NCBI GenBank assembly: GCA_022559845.1
Contig: CM040117.1
Location: 148,742,732-148,806,731, forward strand
Source: Amorphophallus konjac
Taxonomy: Eukaryota > Streptophyta > Magnoliopsida > Alismatales > Araceae
DNA length: 64,000 nt
Direction of reading: 5' to 3'
The notes beneath the pieces are model-generated. The model saw nothing but the letters and a program-made list of their open reading frames with translations. It ran no database searches and had not been told where the DNA came from. Of this stretch, positions 34,725 through 46,739 are shown piece by piece; the stretch's first letter is position 1; each line of letters starts with the position of its first letter. The position numbers were made by a program, and so were the translations under genes.

Positions 34725-36959
34725 GAATCTGTCTTGCAGGGGTGCCTTGAGGAGGAAGAACTAGACGACAAGTAAAAACCCTTCAAGGCAAGAGAAATAA
34801 TGAGCTCTTCTGATAATGTATTTGGTACATTGACTATTTTTTGAATTATTCAACTCAGGTAATAGGTTGAATTGTGTGAAATACATCATGCTTCTAATCG
34901 CAACTTCACCTTCAGAATGACAGTTCATGCTTGCTAATTTCCATATTTCTGAATCAAAGTCAAATCCTTGGTTTTGAAATTAATCTTGCTTAGGTGTTTT
35001 TGAAAAACTTTGAAAAAGTGAAATGTGAGTTTGAAGAAAAATCTTGAAATTAAAAAGTTACTTTTCTGCATCATTGATTTACTCAACTTCTGAAATCATG
35101 AGATCTTATGAGCTTCATGCCTAGATGAGTTGAATACTCTTTTCTACACATTTTGTAAATAACAATTTAGGTTTGAAAACTTTTGCCTGTGCATAGAGTC
35201 CTTCAGACTCTTACTTACTATTTACAAATAACAACTCACATGTGCATACATAGAATACATACTTAGCTTCATGATACTCATTGCACATATCATACACATC
35301 TTTGCATACTGTTGAGTAGGAATAATTTTTCAATCATCCTTTTAGGCTACATGCATACATTTGCATGTCATTGCATACTCGTGTGCTTGAATGTCATGAT
35401 TATTTGGAATATCAATGGCGATAGTGGAAGGTTGGATTATGTCCAACTGGAAGCTTTTCTCATGCGTGATGGTGGTCTTCAGACCAATGTACTCCGCCAA
35501 GTACCAATAATCATTTACTTGAAAACATTGAAAGATCCCTGGTTGAATGCATGTATATACTTTATACCCATCTTTTTGACTTCTTCTATGAGTCATCCAT
35601 TGCTAAATGAAATTACATTGATTTAGACATGTTTGTTACATGGCACATATTAAGTGGGAGAATTTTTATAACCGTGCATACATTTAGGGGGAGACATTAC
35701 TGTGATAAGGCTAATTCATCTTCTTCATTCAATACAACCACCCACACAAAATGCACCTTTTTGAGACAATGATTCAATTTAATAAGGATTACTATTTTCT
35801 ACTCTACACTTTAGAGGACTATTGATTCTATATATGGAAATCACATATCTCGTGAGGAAAAAGCTGTTTACCCCACCAAAAAGTCGTATAAGTGGAACGT
35901 GGATCCGAGTAGTCGAGAATCCCCCCTGAAACAAAGGAGGAAACTCGCGTCGAAAGGAGAAACTAATCCACACTAAAATAAGTGTGATTTGGCACTGAGT
36001 AGTTGGGAAGTGTCCCTGAGATAAAGGATACAACTCGCGTCGAAAAGTGTCTCATCCACATCATAAAAAGTGACGAAACTGAGTAACTGGGAATTACCCC
36101 TGAAACAAAGGGCATGACTCACGTCAAAAGGTTAGTCATGTCATTTATAGTACTTTAAAGAAAAAATTTGGGGTCATACGTAGCTACCAATAGTCAAGCA
36201 CTATGTTGAAAGTGTATGGATGATAAGTACTTTGTAGTGTTCTTTAGAAAATCTGATTTTCCATATTGACTTGAACTTCATTGCTCAATCTTCACATTTG
36301 CACCTTGGGTTTGATTGTTTGAATGTTCCTTATGAATCTATCGCTTATCATGGTTTATGCAGTACTTATTTATGTAAGCACGACCTTCTTAGTATTGTAC
36401 ATGCACATCATGTTCTATAATCGATTACATTATCCTTACACCCGTCCCGAAGGGACTTGCATGAGTCTAAACTTAAATATGCATGCTTGAGTGCCTGAAT
36501 GCTTGATCTGTCTTTTCATAACATGCTTCATTTCATTTACATGCATCTTTAGGCTATATTTGTATATAATAGGTTCAATAACCCATTGTCGGTTAGTTTT
36601 TTCTCTTGACAATTGGGGGAGAATAATGTGCTTTTCTAGCACAATACACTCTGTGCATAACTCAATTTTCAGATTTTGCATATAGTTACCTTATGCCACT
36701 TGTGCATATTTTGTTAAACATATAACAAAAATTTACAAAAATTGAGCCTTTGCAATTATTTCACACATCTCCTGATTGCACATCAAATTCCAAACTTTTG
36801 ATTGCTTCTTAGTTTACACACCTTCCTCTCATGGTAAGTGTATTGCTGGGTTCGTGCTCTGCTTTTTGAATCTTCATATCTATTCCCTAAGTCCCCCATT
36901 TTTTTGCTAATGACAAAGGGGGAGAGAACTTTAAATTGTCACAACATCTTGTCATCATC
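34725..36959 (+). other. C 3' non-coding region
   Basis: About 2.2 kb without recognisable coding sequence. It holds a block shared with Copia A (35463-35508), three imperfect repeats with ACTCGCGTC at about 35900-36130, and an extra PPT-like motif GACAAAGGGGGAGAG at 36912-36926. A long 3' non-coding region with several PPT-like motifs is known in Sireviruses. Confidence 0.75.
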
Positions 36960-36973
36960 AAAAAGGGGGAGAT
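36960..36973 (+). promoter_or_regulatory. C polypurine tract
   Basis: AAAAAGGGGGAGAT directly abuts the 3' LTR start at 36974. Confidence 0.85.
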
Positions 36974-39724
36974 TGTTGGGTTCTGTGCATCCCCTCGTTG
37001 TCTTTGACAATGGTTTTGATGATTCCAATATATCGTGTGTTTTGTGTTTACTTCAAAGTGGAAATCTTGATTGTTTATGTTTTATGGCATCCTGATGATA
37101 AAACAAGCTAACACTATGATATCTTGTTTTGCAGGTGGTTCAAACACAATGATCCTTCATGCACACATCCTTGATGTTGATGTTTGTATTGGTGTCTTCA
37201 TGGAAACATTATGTTGGTGTTCTTAATGAACTGACAAACCGAACTGCATGGTTCTGGAAATCTGGGACTGAACTTTGAACTTAATCTGCTCATGAGGTCT
37301 TTAATGAATTCATATAAATGCTTGACTATGTGCTTTATATTGTGAAGGTTCAGTTTGTTCTAGACTGAACTTAATTGTCTTGAATTGAACTTGGAAGTCC
37401 TTGTGCTGAATTTGAATATCTTGGACTAACCCTAACATTCCTAGACTAAATATGGAACTCATATGTGCTATGTTTTTGAGCTTGGAAATGGTTTTCATGT
37501 TGGTTTTAAATGAATGATAATGCGCACCACTCAATATGTTTGTGAGAGGTTGAAGAGCTTAAGAACATGAATGAGGTTTCTAGTCTCTTCATAAAAGGAT
37601 AGATGGTTCTCAATGAGCTTAATTTGATTTGTATAACTCTTGGTATTTGTTGACCATGAACTTGCTATTGTGCATCTCACTTGTATTGCTTGAAGATTGA
37701 CATGATTGACTAATTATACAAGTGCCCACAATTTATGGATTGCATTGGAAATGTCCTTTCCATGGATGGATCTATTTTTGAAAAGAGAGCTTGAGTTTAA
37801 ATGCTTGAAAGTGCTGAATCACTTTTTGTATATGGTTCCAATTTTATTTTATAAAGATCCAGGTTCAAGGAACTTTGGTATGATGAGTATTCATTTCATC
37901 TGACTGAGTTTTCAATGGAATAAATGAATTTTAGTTGTAAGTAAAGGCTCCATATGCAATTGGCTCTAAATCAAATGATTCATGTTGATGCACGTTCATT
38001 AGTGTTTCATAGTCTTGGAAGCCTTGGCTATAAGAACATGTACAGTGATGAAAGACAAGGTTGATAGAAAAATCACAAGTGTTGAAATGCATTGAAGAGG
38101 TGGTATTGTGTGGATAATGCATTCAAGTTTAATTCTTCATTTGCATGGATCAAAGCATAACATGAATTTGATTTTCTAAAGATGCAGGTTTATTTATGTC
38201 CAGCAACCTATGGAGACATGGTAAGAATTTACCTTTTCATTCAATTCATGATTGGGTTCAATGGATTACACTTTTAGATCATTGGGAATGCTTTAAAATA
38301 TCATTTCATGAGGTTTCATGGCAAATAGGTCGACCCCCCACTCAATGGGTCGACCCCTGGGCAAGAAAAGGCTTAAAAACGGCTTTTGGCTGAAAGTGGG
38401 TCGACCCCCCCTCACAAGTGGGTCGACCCCCCTGTAACAAACCTGCCAGACAGCATTCTGTCTGGCAGGTGGGTCGACCCCCCTCCTAAGTGGGTCGACC
38501 CCCCCTCATTCGCAGCTCCGTGCGGGATTTCCGTAAGTCACCGAAACCTAATCTAATGAAAATTTACCCTAATGCCCTTGGGTTACTAATGAACATATTA
38601 GGGTGGTTTTGTTAGTGTTTTGCAAGGGCAATATGGTCTTTTCATCATTCTATCATGGGGCTATATATATGTTGCGAATTTGGAAGAAATGACAAGAAGC
38701 TCTAATTTTCTCTATCTATTTTTGCAGGGAAAGAAGGGAAAGGGCGGCCAGAGCTGAGGAGAGGTTGAATAGAGCAAGGATTCAAGATCTACATCCATTC
38801 TCAAGCCTCCAATGCCAGATCTGTGACCGGTTCTTTAAGGAGAAAGCACCGGTGGCTCGATTTACCTTGAGTTTCTTCTTCCTCTCGTGTGGAACCAACG
38901 AAGCATCTTCTATCGGCCTCCAACCTAAGAGAAGACATTCTTGATCTTGTTTCTCTTGATGATTCATGTCTATGTTCATTTCTATGAGTGCTTTATAGTC
39001 AATCTTCATCTAAATACTTCTGTGGGCATTCATTGTATATCTTGTTATTTTATCAAACTCGGAATATCAAAGTGTGTGTGCGGAGCTTCGTCTCCGTGTG
39101 TTGGGTTTCACTGTGGGGAAAGTTTCCTCATGGTTGGTTATGTGTAGATGGAGCTGCGTCTCCGAGTGGATTTAGTGTCCGGGACGTGTTCCCCGATTCT
39201 GTGTGTGGTTGTGTGCTGCGGTAGCAGCGTGTTGGGGATTTTCCCCGTGTGTGGACATTGCTGCGGAAGCAACGTGTGTGTGTGTGGTTGGGGTTCGTCC
39301 CCGTGTTGCTACGAAAGTAGCGTGTAGTGAAGCCTCACCCGATTGGGTGAGGGGTGGACGTAGGGAGCCCGTCGTGGTCCCGAACCACCTAAAAATCTCC
39401 GTGTCCTTTGTGAATGCCTGTGCAATTGTCCATTTCTCCTATCTCCATTCACAGGTAGATTTATAGATTTTTATTCACTACACCACAGCACACTGCTACT
39501 TCTGTTATCCGTGTTAGGCATAATTTCATCTAACAGTTGCATTGTTATTACGAGTGAGATCGGAAAGATTGAGAGAACCTTTTAAATCTCATGTTTGTTT
39601 AGACTAATCAAGTAGTTGGTTTTAATTCTATTGTGTTCAGTTAAGAGAGTTTTTAAAATCCGCCATCTAGATCAAGGGGACAATTCAACCCCCCTTCTTG
39701 TCCGCCATCTAGTCTGGGCCAACA
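36974..39724 (+). repeat. C 3' LTR
   Basis: 2,751 bp and nearly identical to 30106-32872; same array, hairpin (38442-38469), TATA box and stem-loop run. The right edge is followed by TSD AGATA. Confidence 0.93.
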
Positions 39725-41730
39725 AGATACTTGCGACGCAGTGTAAGACGTCAGTGGACGCATCTGGCTATTCTTCTAGTGAGGAGGTACTTCCGTCACG
39801 TGACACGTGACTCTCGCATTTCTCACGTCGTGACCTCTTCGGGTTAGTCTTTTCTTGGCCTTACCCGAGGTCAGCGCTGTGTGGTATGCACGACGATCCA
39901 GTCGCGTATGCATTTGTGCTCTGGGAGCGTGCACGATGATCCAGTCGTGTAGGCTTTAGTGTTCCGTGTCTATCTTGGTCTTTATTAGGCCTTTTGTCTC
40001 TTTTCGTCGACCTTAGTTTAGAGGCTGGTATCTTGTCAACGGATTGGTAACTCCTGACTTTGTGAGATCAGGGTTCGCCCTTATGTCGTTGTTTGGAGTA
40101 GCTTAGGGAGCCGTGCTTTGCTCGATAGCCGTGTTCTCGTTATTCATGGCTTTACTCTTTCCCTTTTCTTTTAACTGTTCTACTCTTGCTGTTACTACTT
40201 TCTTTTACAGCTTTCTAGTTATAGTTTAGCTTTTCCTGCTTTACTACTCCTGTCGTTTTAGCTGTTGTTCCGTGTTACTGCGTGTTTTTCAGTGGGGATC
40301 TGCGTGACCCCTACTGAGCAAGTGACACGAGGCTCACCCCTACTTTTTAGGTGTGGCACTCTTCTTCCTTCGCGGTTCCTGGTGTGGCGTGCTCGTAGTT
40401 GCCAGCGGTACCTGTGTCAGGCTCCCCCCGACCTCAGTGTACATTTTTCTTTCTGTTGGACTGTACTTGTCTTTCCTTTAGATTGGACTCTGGTAAAATT
40501 GTTAATTTTAACTGTTAATTAAAAAGTAATTTTATTTCTACTACTTTAGCAACCCGATTAATGAAATTTAATTGCTTACTGTTATATCTGCGACTTCAAT
40601 GTACTACACGACATTCCTTTTATCCCTTCGGAGCTTTACAGCTCTTGGGAGGCTTCACGGGTTCCAAGTGATATCGGGTCTACTCGGAAGTCCTATGGGG
40701 TATATCCGGTATCCGGAGTCCGGGTCGTCACAGGGGGCCTACCCCGGGACACCTTCTTTCAACCCTCCAAGGTCAAAGGGAGACCCGAATAAGTCAACCA
40801 CAAACTCTAGAGGCCTGCAGCATGTGTATACAGCTCACACACGGGTATCGGGCATTTCCCCGAACACCTTGTGGGCGCATATGTCCCAGGCCTCCTACAA
40901 TAAACTGTGGGTCAACCCACGGCTCGAGCATACCAACCGGGTTCTATGACGACCCTCCAGCAAGTCGGGACTGCTCCCGACCCTCAGACACATGGCGACG
41001 AGCCGTTTATCTTTAGCTCCCGGGCCAACCCGAGGCTACCCCGCTAGCCCGCCGCGCAACGTGGCACACACCCCGAGGCCATCCAAAGTGCCCAAAGTGC
41101 CTCCTCTCGATTCTCACAAGCTCACATCCTCAGCCCAAGGCCTATTCTAAGGCCCCTCAGTCAGTTACTCAAGCCATTCAACAACTCGGGGTGTGTCTGG
41201 CAGTTACCCGAACACCTTACGAGCGGCAACTACGACTCCACAACAACAGCTCCCATGGGCTAATCCCAGCATCCCGGAGCCCTCTACCCCTCAAAAGACA
41301 CCCTCATACACCAAGATAAGAGCCCCGAGGGCCACCCCTCGGGGCTACAACTCACCCCAGGGCGGGTCCACCCCAGGCGTGACCGCGCCCCAGGGAGGGT
41401 AAACTCCCTTGGGGAGCGCACCCTCTTCCCATCCCAGTGGCCCCATGGCCATTCCCAGTCCCAACTGCTCTTAGTTATACTCCCAGTTCGTGAGATTCGT
41501 GCAAGGTTCATTAGCGTACCCGTGCGTGAAAAGGAGTCGCGAAGAACAAAGCCCGAAGCCACGTGTAAGCATAGGAGCCAACCTCCGCAGTTTCTAGCCA
41601 ACCAGTCCAAGCCACCTATCCTTTTGTCCTTTCTTCTTAGCCAAATTAGGAAGAAAACACCAAAAAATCCAGATTTTATAGGGGTGGGACCACCCTCTCT
41701 CTCTCTTTCTACCCAGTCTGCCCCCTCAGG

Positions 41731-42142
41731 CTGGTCCGCCTAAACCCCTTGCATAATAAAAAAAAGTTTTTTTTAAAAGAAAAAACCCGCCCAGTCCGCC
41801 CAAACCAAGGGTTGGTGGACCAGACTGGAGGCCCAGTCTGGTCCGCCTAAACCTATGGTTTAGGCGGACCAGCCTGGACCCTAAGGCTGGTCCACCCAAA
41901 TCCCATCCAAACCAAAAAAAGGGTTTTTTAATAAAAGAAAAACCTCTCCGTAAGGGGTTTAGGCTGACCAGACCAGCCCCTTGGGCTAGTCCACCTAAAC
42001 CCCACTTGGGGGAGGGGCTTAGGCGGACCAGACCAGCCCCCTTAGGCTGGTCTGCCTAAACCCTATCTCCCACTTCTTAATACAGAAAAAAATGGTTTTC
42101 ATGGGGTTTACTACCAGACCACAAATTTGGTCCGCCTAAACC
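41731..42142 (+). repeat. Array of CTGGTCCGCCTAAACC motifs in D
   Basis: About eleven copies with one or two mismatches, four in reverse orientation. One pair is a perfect 16-bp hairpin: CTGGTCCGCCTAAACC at 41838-41853, loop TAT, inverse at 41857-41872. The array ends 24 bp before the TATA box at 42166. Confidence 0.88.
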
Positions 42143-42165
42143 CTACCCCTGCCCCTTCAACTTCC

Positions 42166-42171
42166 TATAAA
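42166..42171 (+). promoter_or_regulatory. TATA box of D LTR
   Basis: CTATAAATT follows the motif array, in a position consistent with the U3/R border. A second TATA-like GTATAAAACC is near 42805. Confidence 0.5.
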
Positions 42172-42179
42172 TTCCACCC

Positions 42180-43498
42180 CTTAGAAGCTGAAGGGGCAAG
42201 GGACATGCATACACGCACACGGACATACGGACGCAGGAAACCCGACCTAACTGTCACACCCTCGGACCTCCGAGGCTTTTGGCAAGGGTCGGGAAAGCAA
42301 GGAACAAGGCGCTCGCGTGGGTGGCCTGTAGATCGGCTGGCACACTCCGAGGGTATGTTTGTACTCCCCTCATATGGTGTCTAGCCATCATACACAAGTC
42401 CACTCCCGTCACACGTAAGGCGTTATGACAACGGCGAACACACCCGCATCCCGGGTCCGCCCGTGCATGACGACCCACGGTGGCCACGCTCATGACACGA
42501 CACCTCACCTACGACTGACACGGAACTACGTGACCATCGCTCACCTCCGAGGCCCGGACCCGACTGCTCACCTTGAGCCGCGTCCTACCTCCATCAGGCA
42601 CCAGCCCACAACCGCCCTCGCCATATAGGCAGTCGGGCATGCCTCAATCTCCCCATAGGGAGCCCCTGTAAAACATACGGATATTCGCCATACCACGCAT
42701 TGACTCGGGGACCGACCCACACGTCGGAATTGTCCCACGGCTTGCGCCAATTGTACTTTGGCCTCTTCGGCCCATTTATAAAGCCCATGTGGCTCTCATA
42801 TAGTATAAAACCAGTTGAATGCATGCGCCCGTATGAGGGCCCCAGCTTTCCACCTACACCACTTGGCACACATGCCTAATGTCTCTGACCCCAGCCATCA
42901 CCCCCCAGACAAAAGCGCGCCCACAACTGCGGAATTCTCCCGGACCTCCACCCATGGCTTCAGACACATACAAGCTTCTCTTCAGCACAGAACGAAGGTG
43001 TTCGGATTCAATCCGATATAAATAAACACCGATCGCTTGCGGTCTGTGGGGAAAGACATCCAGTACATGATTCCCACAATCGCCTATGCACTCGCACCCG
43101 TGGAACCCCCTCGATCCATGTGTCACCCGATGTCTCGAGCCCCTGTGCCGCGTCCTGGTGACGCTTCCCAAGTTGACCCTCGGTTCCATAGGTGATTGTC
43201 GAGAAATCGACTGGCACGCCCGCACCCTGTCCAGCTAACCTATACCCCTATATTTCCGTGCCATTCGATCCTTCTCGACTTTTCGTAAAAGGAGAGTGCC
43301 CAGTACCACCGTGAGAGGCCTACGGCCATGAAGGAGGATACCCGAGATACATCAAACTCCCGTATTTTCCTCCCCCCTGTATTCCTACCTTCACCCCGGT
43401 CATCGGTATAAAAAGAAAAAAAAACCCGACGAACAGGTTTCAATCCCATAAATAAAAAGAAAATTGGCTTAAAAATTGTCACCTTTGTGTTTTCAGCA
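42180..43498 (+). other. D LTR downstream part
   Basis: No coding sequence recognised; GC-rich upstream, A-rich near the end. It ends in a pyrimidine-rich TTTGTGTTTTCAGCA, which also resembles a 3' splice site. Confidence 0.5.
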
Positions 43499-44126
43499 GG
43501 TGCCTCAAGTTCCAACACTAAACCTACTCAAAACAAAGGAAAAGAAAAGGTGGGGGAACCCATAAAAAAAATCTTGAAATTCCCAAAATAGCTCCTCAAA
43601 AATCCCAGCCAAAGCACCAGAAATCTAAATCCAAGCCAGTCTACACCAACGCTAGAGGTGGTCAGAAAGGGAGTGCAGGTCTACACCATCCTCAGCAAGG
43701 GTCAAGGCATCCATGGTTTGCATATGGTCAGGAAGGTAGATACCCATCTGTGCATCAATACACAAACTACCATAGGTCTATGCAGTCATACAGTTGGCCC
43801 TACTATAGGTTGGTGCAGTCATACACACTTACAGACCTTGCCCAACCTATTACCCTCTGAACCACCAGAACTTCTATCAGCCTAGGACAAACTATAGGAG
43901 CCAGAAACAACCCTTCTCCAACTTCTATCAAAAGTCAAAGGGTAACAGGGTTCCTAAACAAAATAGAAGAATGAAAATAGAAAATAGAGACTCTCCATCA
44001 AGCAAGAAAACAAAAGTTGTGAAGAAAATGTGGTTTCCTAAATCTGTTTTATCTTACTTTGCTGAAATGAAAGGTTTAATGGGATCCAATTGTCCTTGGA
44101 TTCCAAACATTGTTACTTGATTCCTT
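43499..44126 (+). pseudogene. gag: Copia A gag C-terminus
   Basis: Continues gag after D with ASSSNTKPTQNKGKEKVGEP, then a Ser/Tyr/Gln-rich tail (YPSVHQYTNYHRSMQSYSW) and KKTKVVKKMWFPKS before the protease. A stop at about 43588 and several small indels move the reading between frames. The WFPK segment is a typical Sirevirus gag-protease junction. Confidence 0.72.
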
Positions 44127-44554
44127 GTGCAGGAGTGTCTTGCAGCCATGCATAACAAATGGTATCTTGATAGTGGTTGTTCAAGACACATGGCTGGGGA
44201 CAGAACAAATTTTTGTCTCTTAGTGGAGAAAGAAGCTGGGCATGTAGCCTTCGGAGGGAACAATAAAGGTAAAATCATTGGCTTAGGTAAAGTTGGCAAA
44301 ACTCCCTCCAATTCTATTGAAAATATTTGTTAGTTGAAGGGTTGGAATATAATCTTTTGAGCATAAGTCAATTGTGTGATAAAGGACATAGAGTAGTGTT
44401 CGACTCTTATGAATGCAGAATTTTAAAACTAAAATATGAAGAAACAAAATTTTCAAGAAAAAGAGTCAACAATGTATACATAATTGACTTAGATGATCCA
44501 GCCCACTTAAATCTCTGTCTTGCTGCACCTCAATCTGAAATTGCATGTTTGTGA
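44127..44554 (+). pseudogene. Copia A protease and pre-integrase
   Basis: AMHNKWYLDSGCSRHMAGD is the copia aspartic protease active site (Asp-Ser-Gly). The frame shifts by one near 44330 into VEGLEYNLLSISQLCDKGHR, the pre-integrase segment, which runs to a TGA at 44552-44554 replacing the Trp before HRRLGHAS. Protease releases the mature proteins from the polyprotein. Confidence 0.88.
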
Positions 44555-44699
44555 CATCGTAGACTAGGACATGCTAGCTATAATGTTCTACACAAACTCT
44601 TGAAACACTCTATGGTGAAAGGACTGCCTGAACTTAAGTTTAAGCAAAATCATAAAATCTGAGAGGCATGCACCCTAGGAAAACAGACTAGGAAATCTT
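44555..44699 (+). pseudogene. Copia A integrase zinc finger
   Basis: HRRLGHASYNVLHKLLKH and ACTLGKQTRKS form the HHCC finger. One finger Cys codon reads TGA, so it is damaged. The coding sequence is cut at 44699 by insert E and continues at 49132. Confidence 0.82.
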
Positions 44700-45524
44700 T
44701 GTCACGCCCCGAATCGATAGCAGCGAAACGTGTCGTTTGCTCGGAATGTGGCAGTTAAACAGTCGTGTCAATCAGAGCATAGTCATTTCCACAAAACACA
44801 ATTTGGACAAATAACAAATTTCATTTCAAATATAAGTTCTTTACATATTCGGGCCCATAATAAATGAAAAGACTCAATAAAGAAAAATTACAATGGGACA
44901 TAAGACGCAAGATAACTAGACTAGATGGTTTGTCTAGATGTTAAAGTACTCATCACTCTTGTCCTTGCCCATCATGTTCGATCTCGTCGTCACTAAGGTC
45001 ATTACCTGAAAAATATTGGAAAACACAGGGTGAGCGAACGCTCAGTAGGACTTAATATCTCATGTTCCAAGCTAACTTTAAGTGGTTAACAATTTATCAT
45101 GCTCATGCAGGTCATACAGGAAGTAAAGTAAATCGAGCATTATAATGGCACGAGTTGTAACTATAAAGCAATGATGATAAAAATCACAAGGACGAGTAAG
45201 CAAGATGCTAGATACATTTATGAAGTGTAGAGACAATGATAACAAGAGAGTATAGCAAGAACTTTCATGTCAGAACACCAAGTACTTCTCATAATGAGGA
45301 AACAATAACAATCATCTCTCTATGACGAACAATATCACGAGGGCGGTTAATGAAACTAGCACAATATTCTCTCTATGACGACATTATCATGAGAGTTTTC
45401 ATGTAACTAGCACTGTGGAGGATTGCCAAGACACTAAGGGAATATCACGACAATATGATAACCCCTCCAATAAGGCAATTCAAGATCTTTTCATGATGAA
45501 CAATAAGTTGTGGAAAGATGCACA

Positions 45525-45667
45525 ATGATGGCAATTACTCCCGATCATCACTATCACGAAAGCGTTTGCACATCTAGCACTACATAGGATTGTGTACTAT
45601 GATGACAATTACTCCCGATCATCACTATCACGAGAGCGTTTGCACATCTAGCACTACATAGGATTGG
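45525..45667. repeat. 74-bp tandem repeat in E
   Basis: Two nearly identical units containing CCCGATCATCACTATCACGA and TTTGCACATCTAGCACTACA; degenerate relatives lie at 45330-45480. Confidence 0.8.
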
Positions 45668-46685
45668 CCAATGCACTAAGGGGAAAATCACGACGATATG
45701 ATCGCCCCTCATGGAAATAGCACTAGGTAGTCTTTGGTCGCACACTTAGGAGTTCTCATGACTGTATGATTGCCCCTAAATGCCAATAACCGAGTTGGTG
45801 AATGCCAGCACCCGATCATCGTATTCCGGTAACGTTTGGACTTTGCCTCGCCCAATAGGGTCAGATCAGGACCCGTAGCATTTAAAATGTCATTTTAGTG
45901 GGACCCATAGCCCCTGACATTTAGTCTAGACTAATTCCATATTAATGGCCAAGAATTTTAAGGATCAAACATGTAAGAACATTATGATAGATTTCATGGA
46001 ACATAGAGTTCAAGGATAGAACTTGTAATAAAGATGATATATCAATAAACCATATGAAAACCATGACATTCTGAAAATCTAGGTGATTAGGTACAACCGG
46101 CTCAGTCGGCCTTGAGGGAATCCAAGGCTACGAGGAGACTTACGGAGGTCCCAATGACTAACTTGTCAGTCCGAAAGAATGGAATATCCAACGGAGGGCT
46201 CGTATGTCACCGAGAGTTGAGGTGTATAACGTGAACCAATCATGAAACATGGACTCCATCTACGGACGTGAGATGAGAGTGCTAAAAGACCCAAGGTATG
46301 GGTCATAACAGGAAGAAAACGGCGAGAACATGAATGCGTTAATTATAGAATTTATGTCCATCCAATTATATAATTAACTATAATTAAATAAATTTATATT
46401 AATTGACGTCTGTGAGTAGTGTCATTTATTAATTAGCATCCACCTGGAGGGACGTTAATTCTATGATTTTTAACTTAATTTATTTAACAAGAATTCACGT
46501 CAATATCTATTTAATTGAATAATTTTAAAACATACATTCAAAGACACATTTATTTATATAAAATAATTTAGAGAAATAGAATATATGATAATTAGGAGAA
46601 AATTTCAAGGATTCCAAATATATAATTTTTATAATTTTCTGTTACATATCTTAATAGATATGAATTTTCAAAGATATAGTTACAA

Positions 46686-46739
<54 letters not shown>
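46686..46739. repeat. AC/AT dinucleotide tract
   Basis: Alternating CA repeats followed by TA repeats, inside E. Confidence 0.95.

Larger units (their letters stand above)
30106..39724 (+). mobile_element. C: gag-only copia-type element (TR-GAG-like)
   Basis: A complete element of 9,619 bp with perfect TSD AGATA (30101-30105 and 39725-39729). LTRs 30106-32872 and 36974-39724 are almost identical, PBS is TGGTATCAGAGCCC at 32875, and PPT is AAAAAGGGGGAGAT. The 4.1-kb internal region encodes only a gag; protease, integrase and RT are absent. Gag-only elements with LTRs are known as TR-GAGs and depend on autonomous relatives. Gag and 3' non-coding motifs relate it to Copia A (Sirevirus), but it is clearly younger. 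Confidence 0.92.
22069..40732 (+). mobile_element. B: non-autonomous large-LTR element (LARD-like)
   Basis: TSD GGGGG (22064-22068 and 40733-40737) flanks this element. 5' LTR 22069-25663, PBS 25666-25677, internal 25664-27479, PPT before 27480, 3' LTR 27480-40732 interrupted by C. LTRs are about 3.6 kb; the 1.8-kb internal region has no gag or pol. That layout is the definition of a LARD-type derivative needing another element's proteins. The LTRs differ visibly (substitutions and small indels), so it is older than C. A relic of the same LTR family is at 10133-10444. Confidence 0.9.
27480..40732 (+). repeat. B 3' LTR, split by element C
   Basis: It starts TGTAATACCC at 27480 and ends GTCGTCACA at 40732. 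The sequence AGATACTTGCG of the 5' LTR is split here at 30105/39725, with AGATA on both sides of C. Without C and one AGATA it is about 3.6 kb. Confidence 0.9.
21781..43498 (+). mobile_element. D: solo LTR inserted in Copia A gag (hosts B and C)
   Basis: Without B, D is about 3.05 kb: 21781-22068 plus 40738-43498, from TGTTGTACCC to TTTTCAGCA. No PBS, coding region or second LTR is seen, so it looks like a solo LTR. The flanks are GGTCT and GGTGC, a decayed duplication; removing D and one GGTGC restores the gag frame exactly. It holds degenerate repeats around CCCGAACACCTT (21838, 40853, 41203), an 11-copy motif array and a TATA box. The strand is inferred from the TATA box. Family not recognised. 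Confidence 0.7.

Noticed and set aside
43476..43500. 3' splice acceptor at the right end of D, making D an intron-like insert in gag
   Set aside because: The pyrimidine-AG match is good, but the left edge is TTGTTG rather than a convincing donor; the LTR interpretation with a decayed TSD is simpler.
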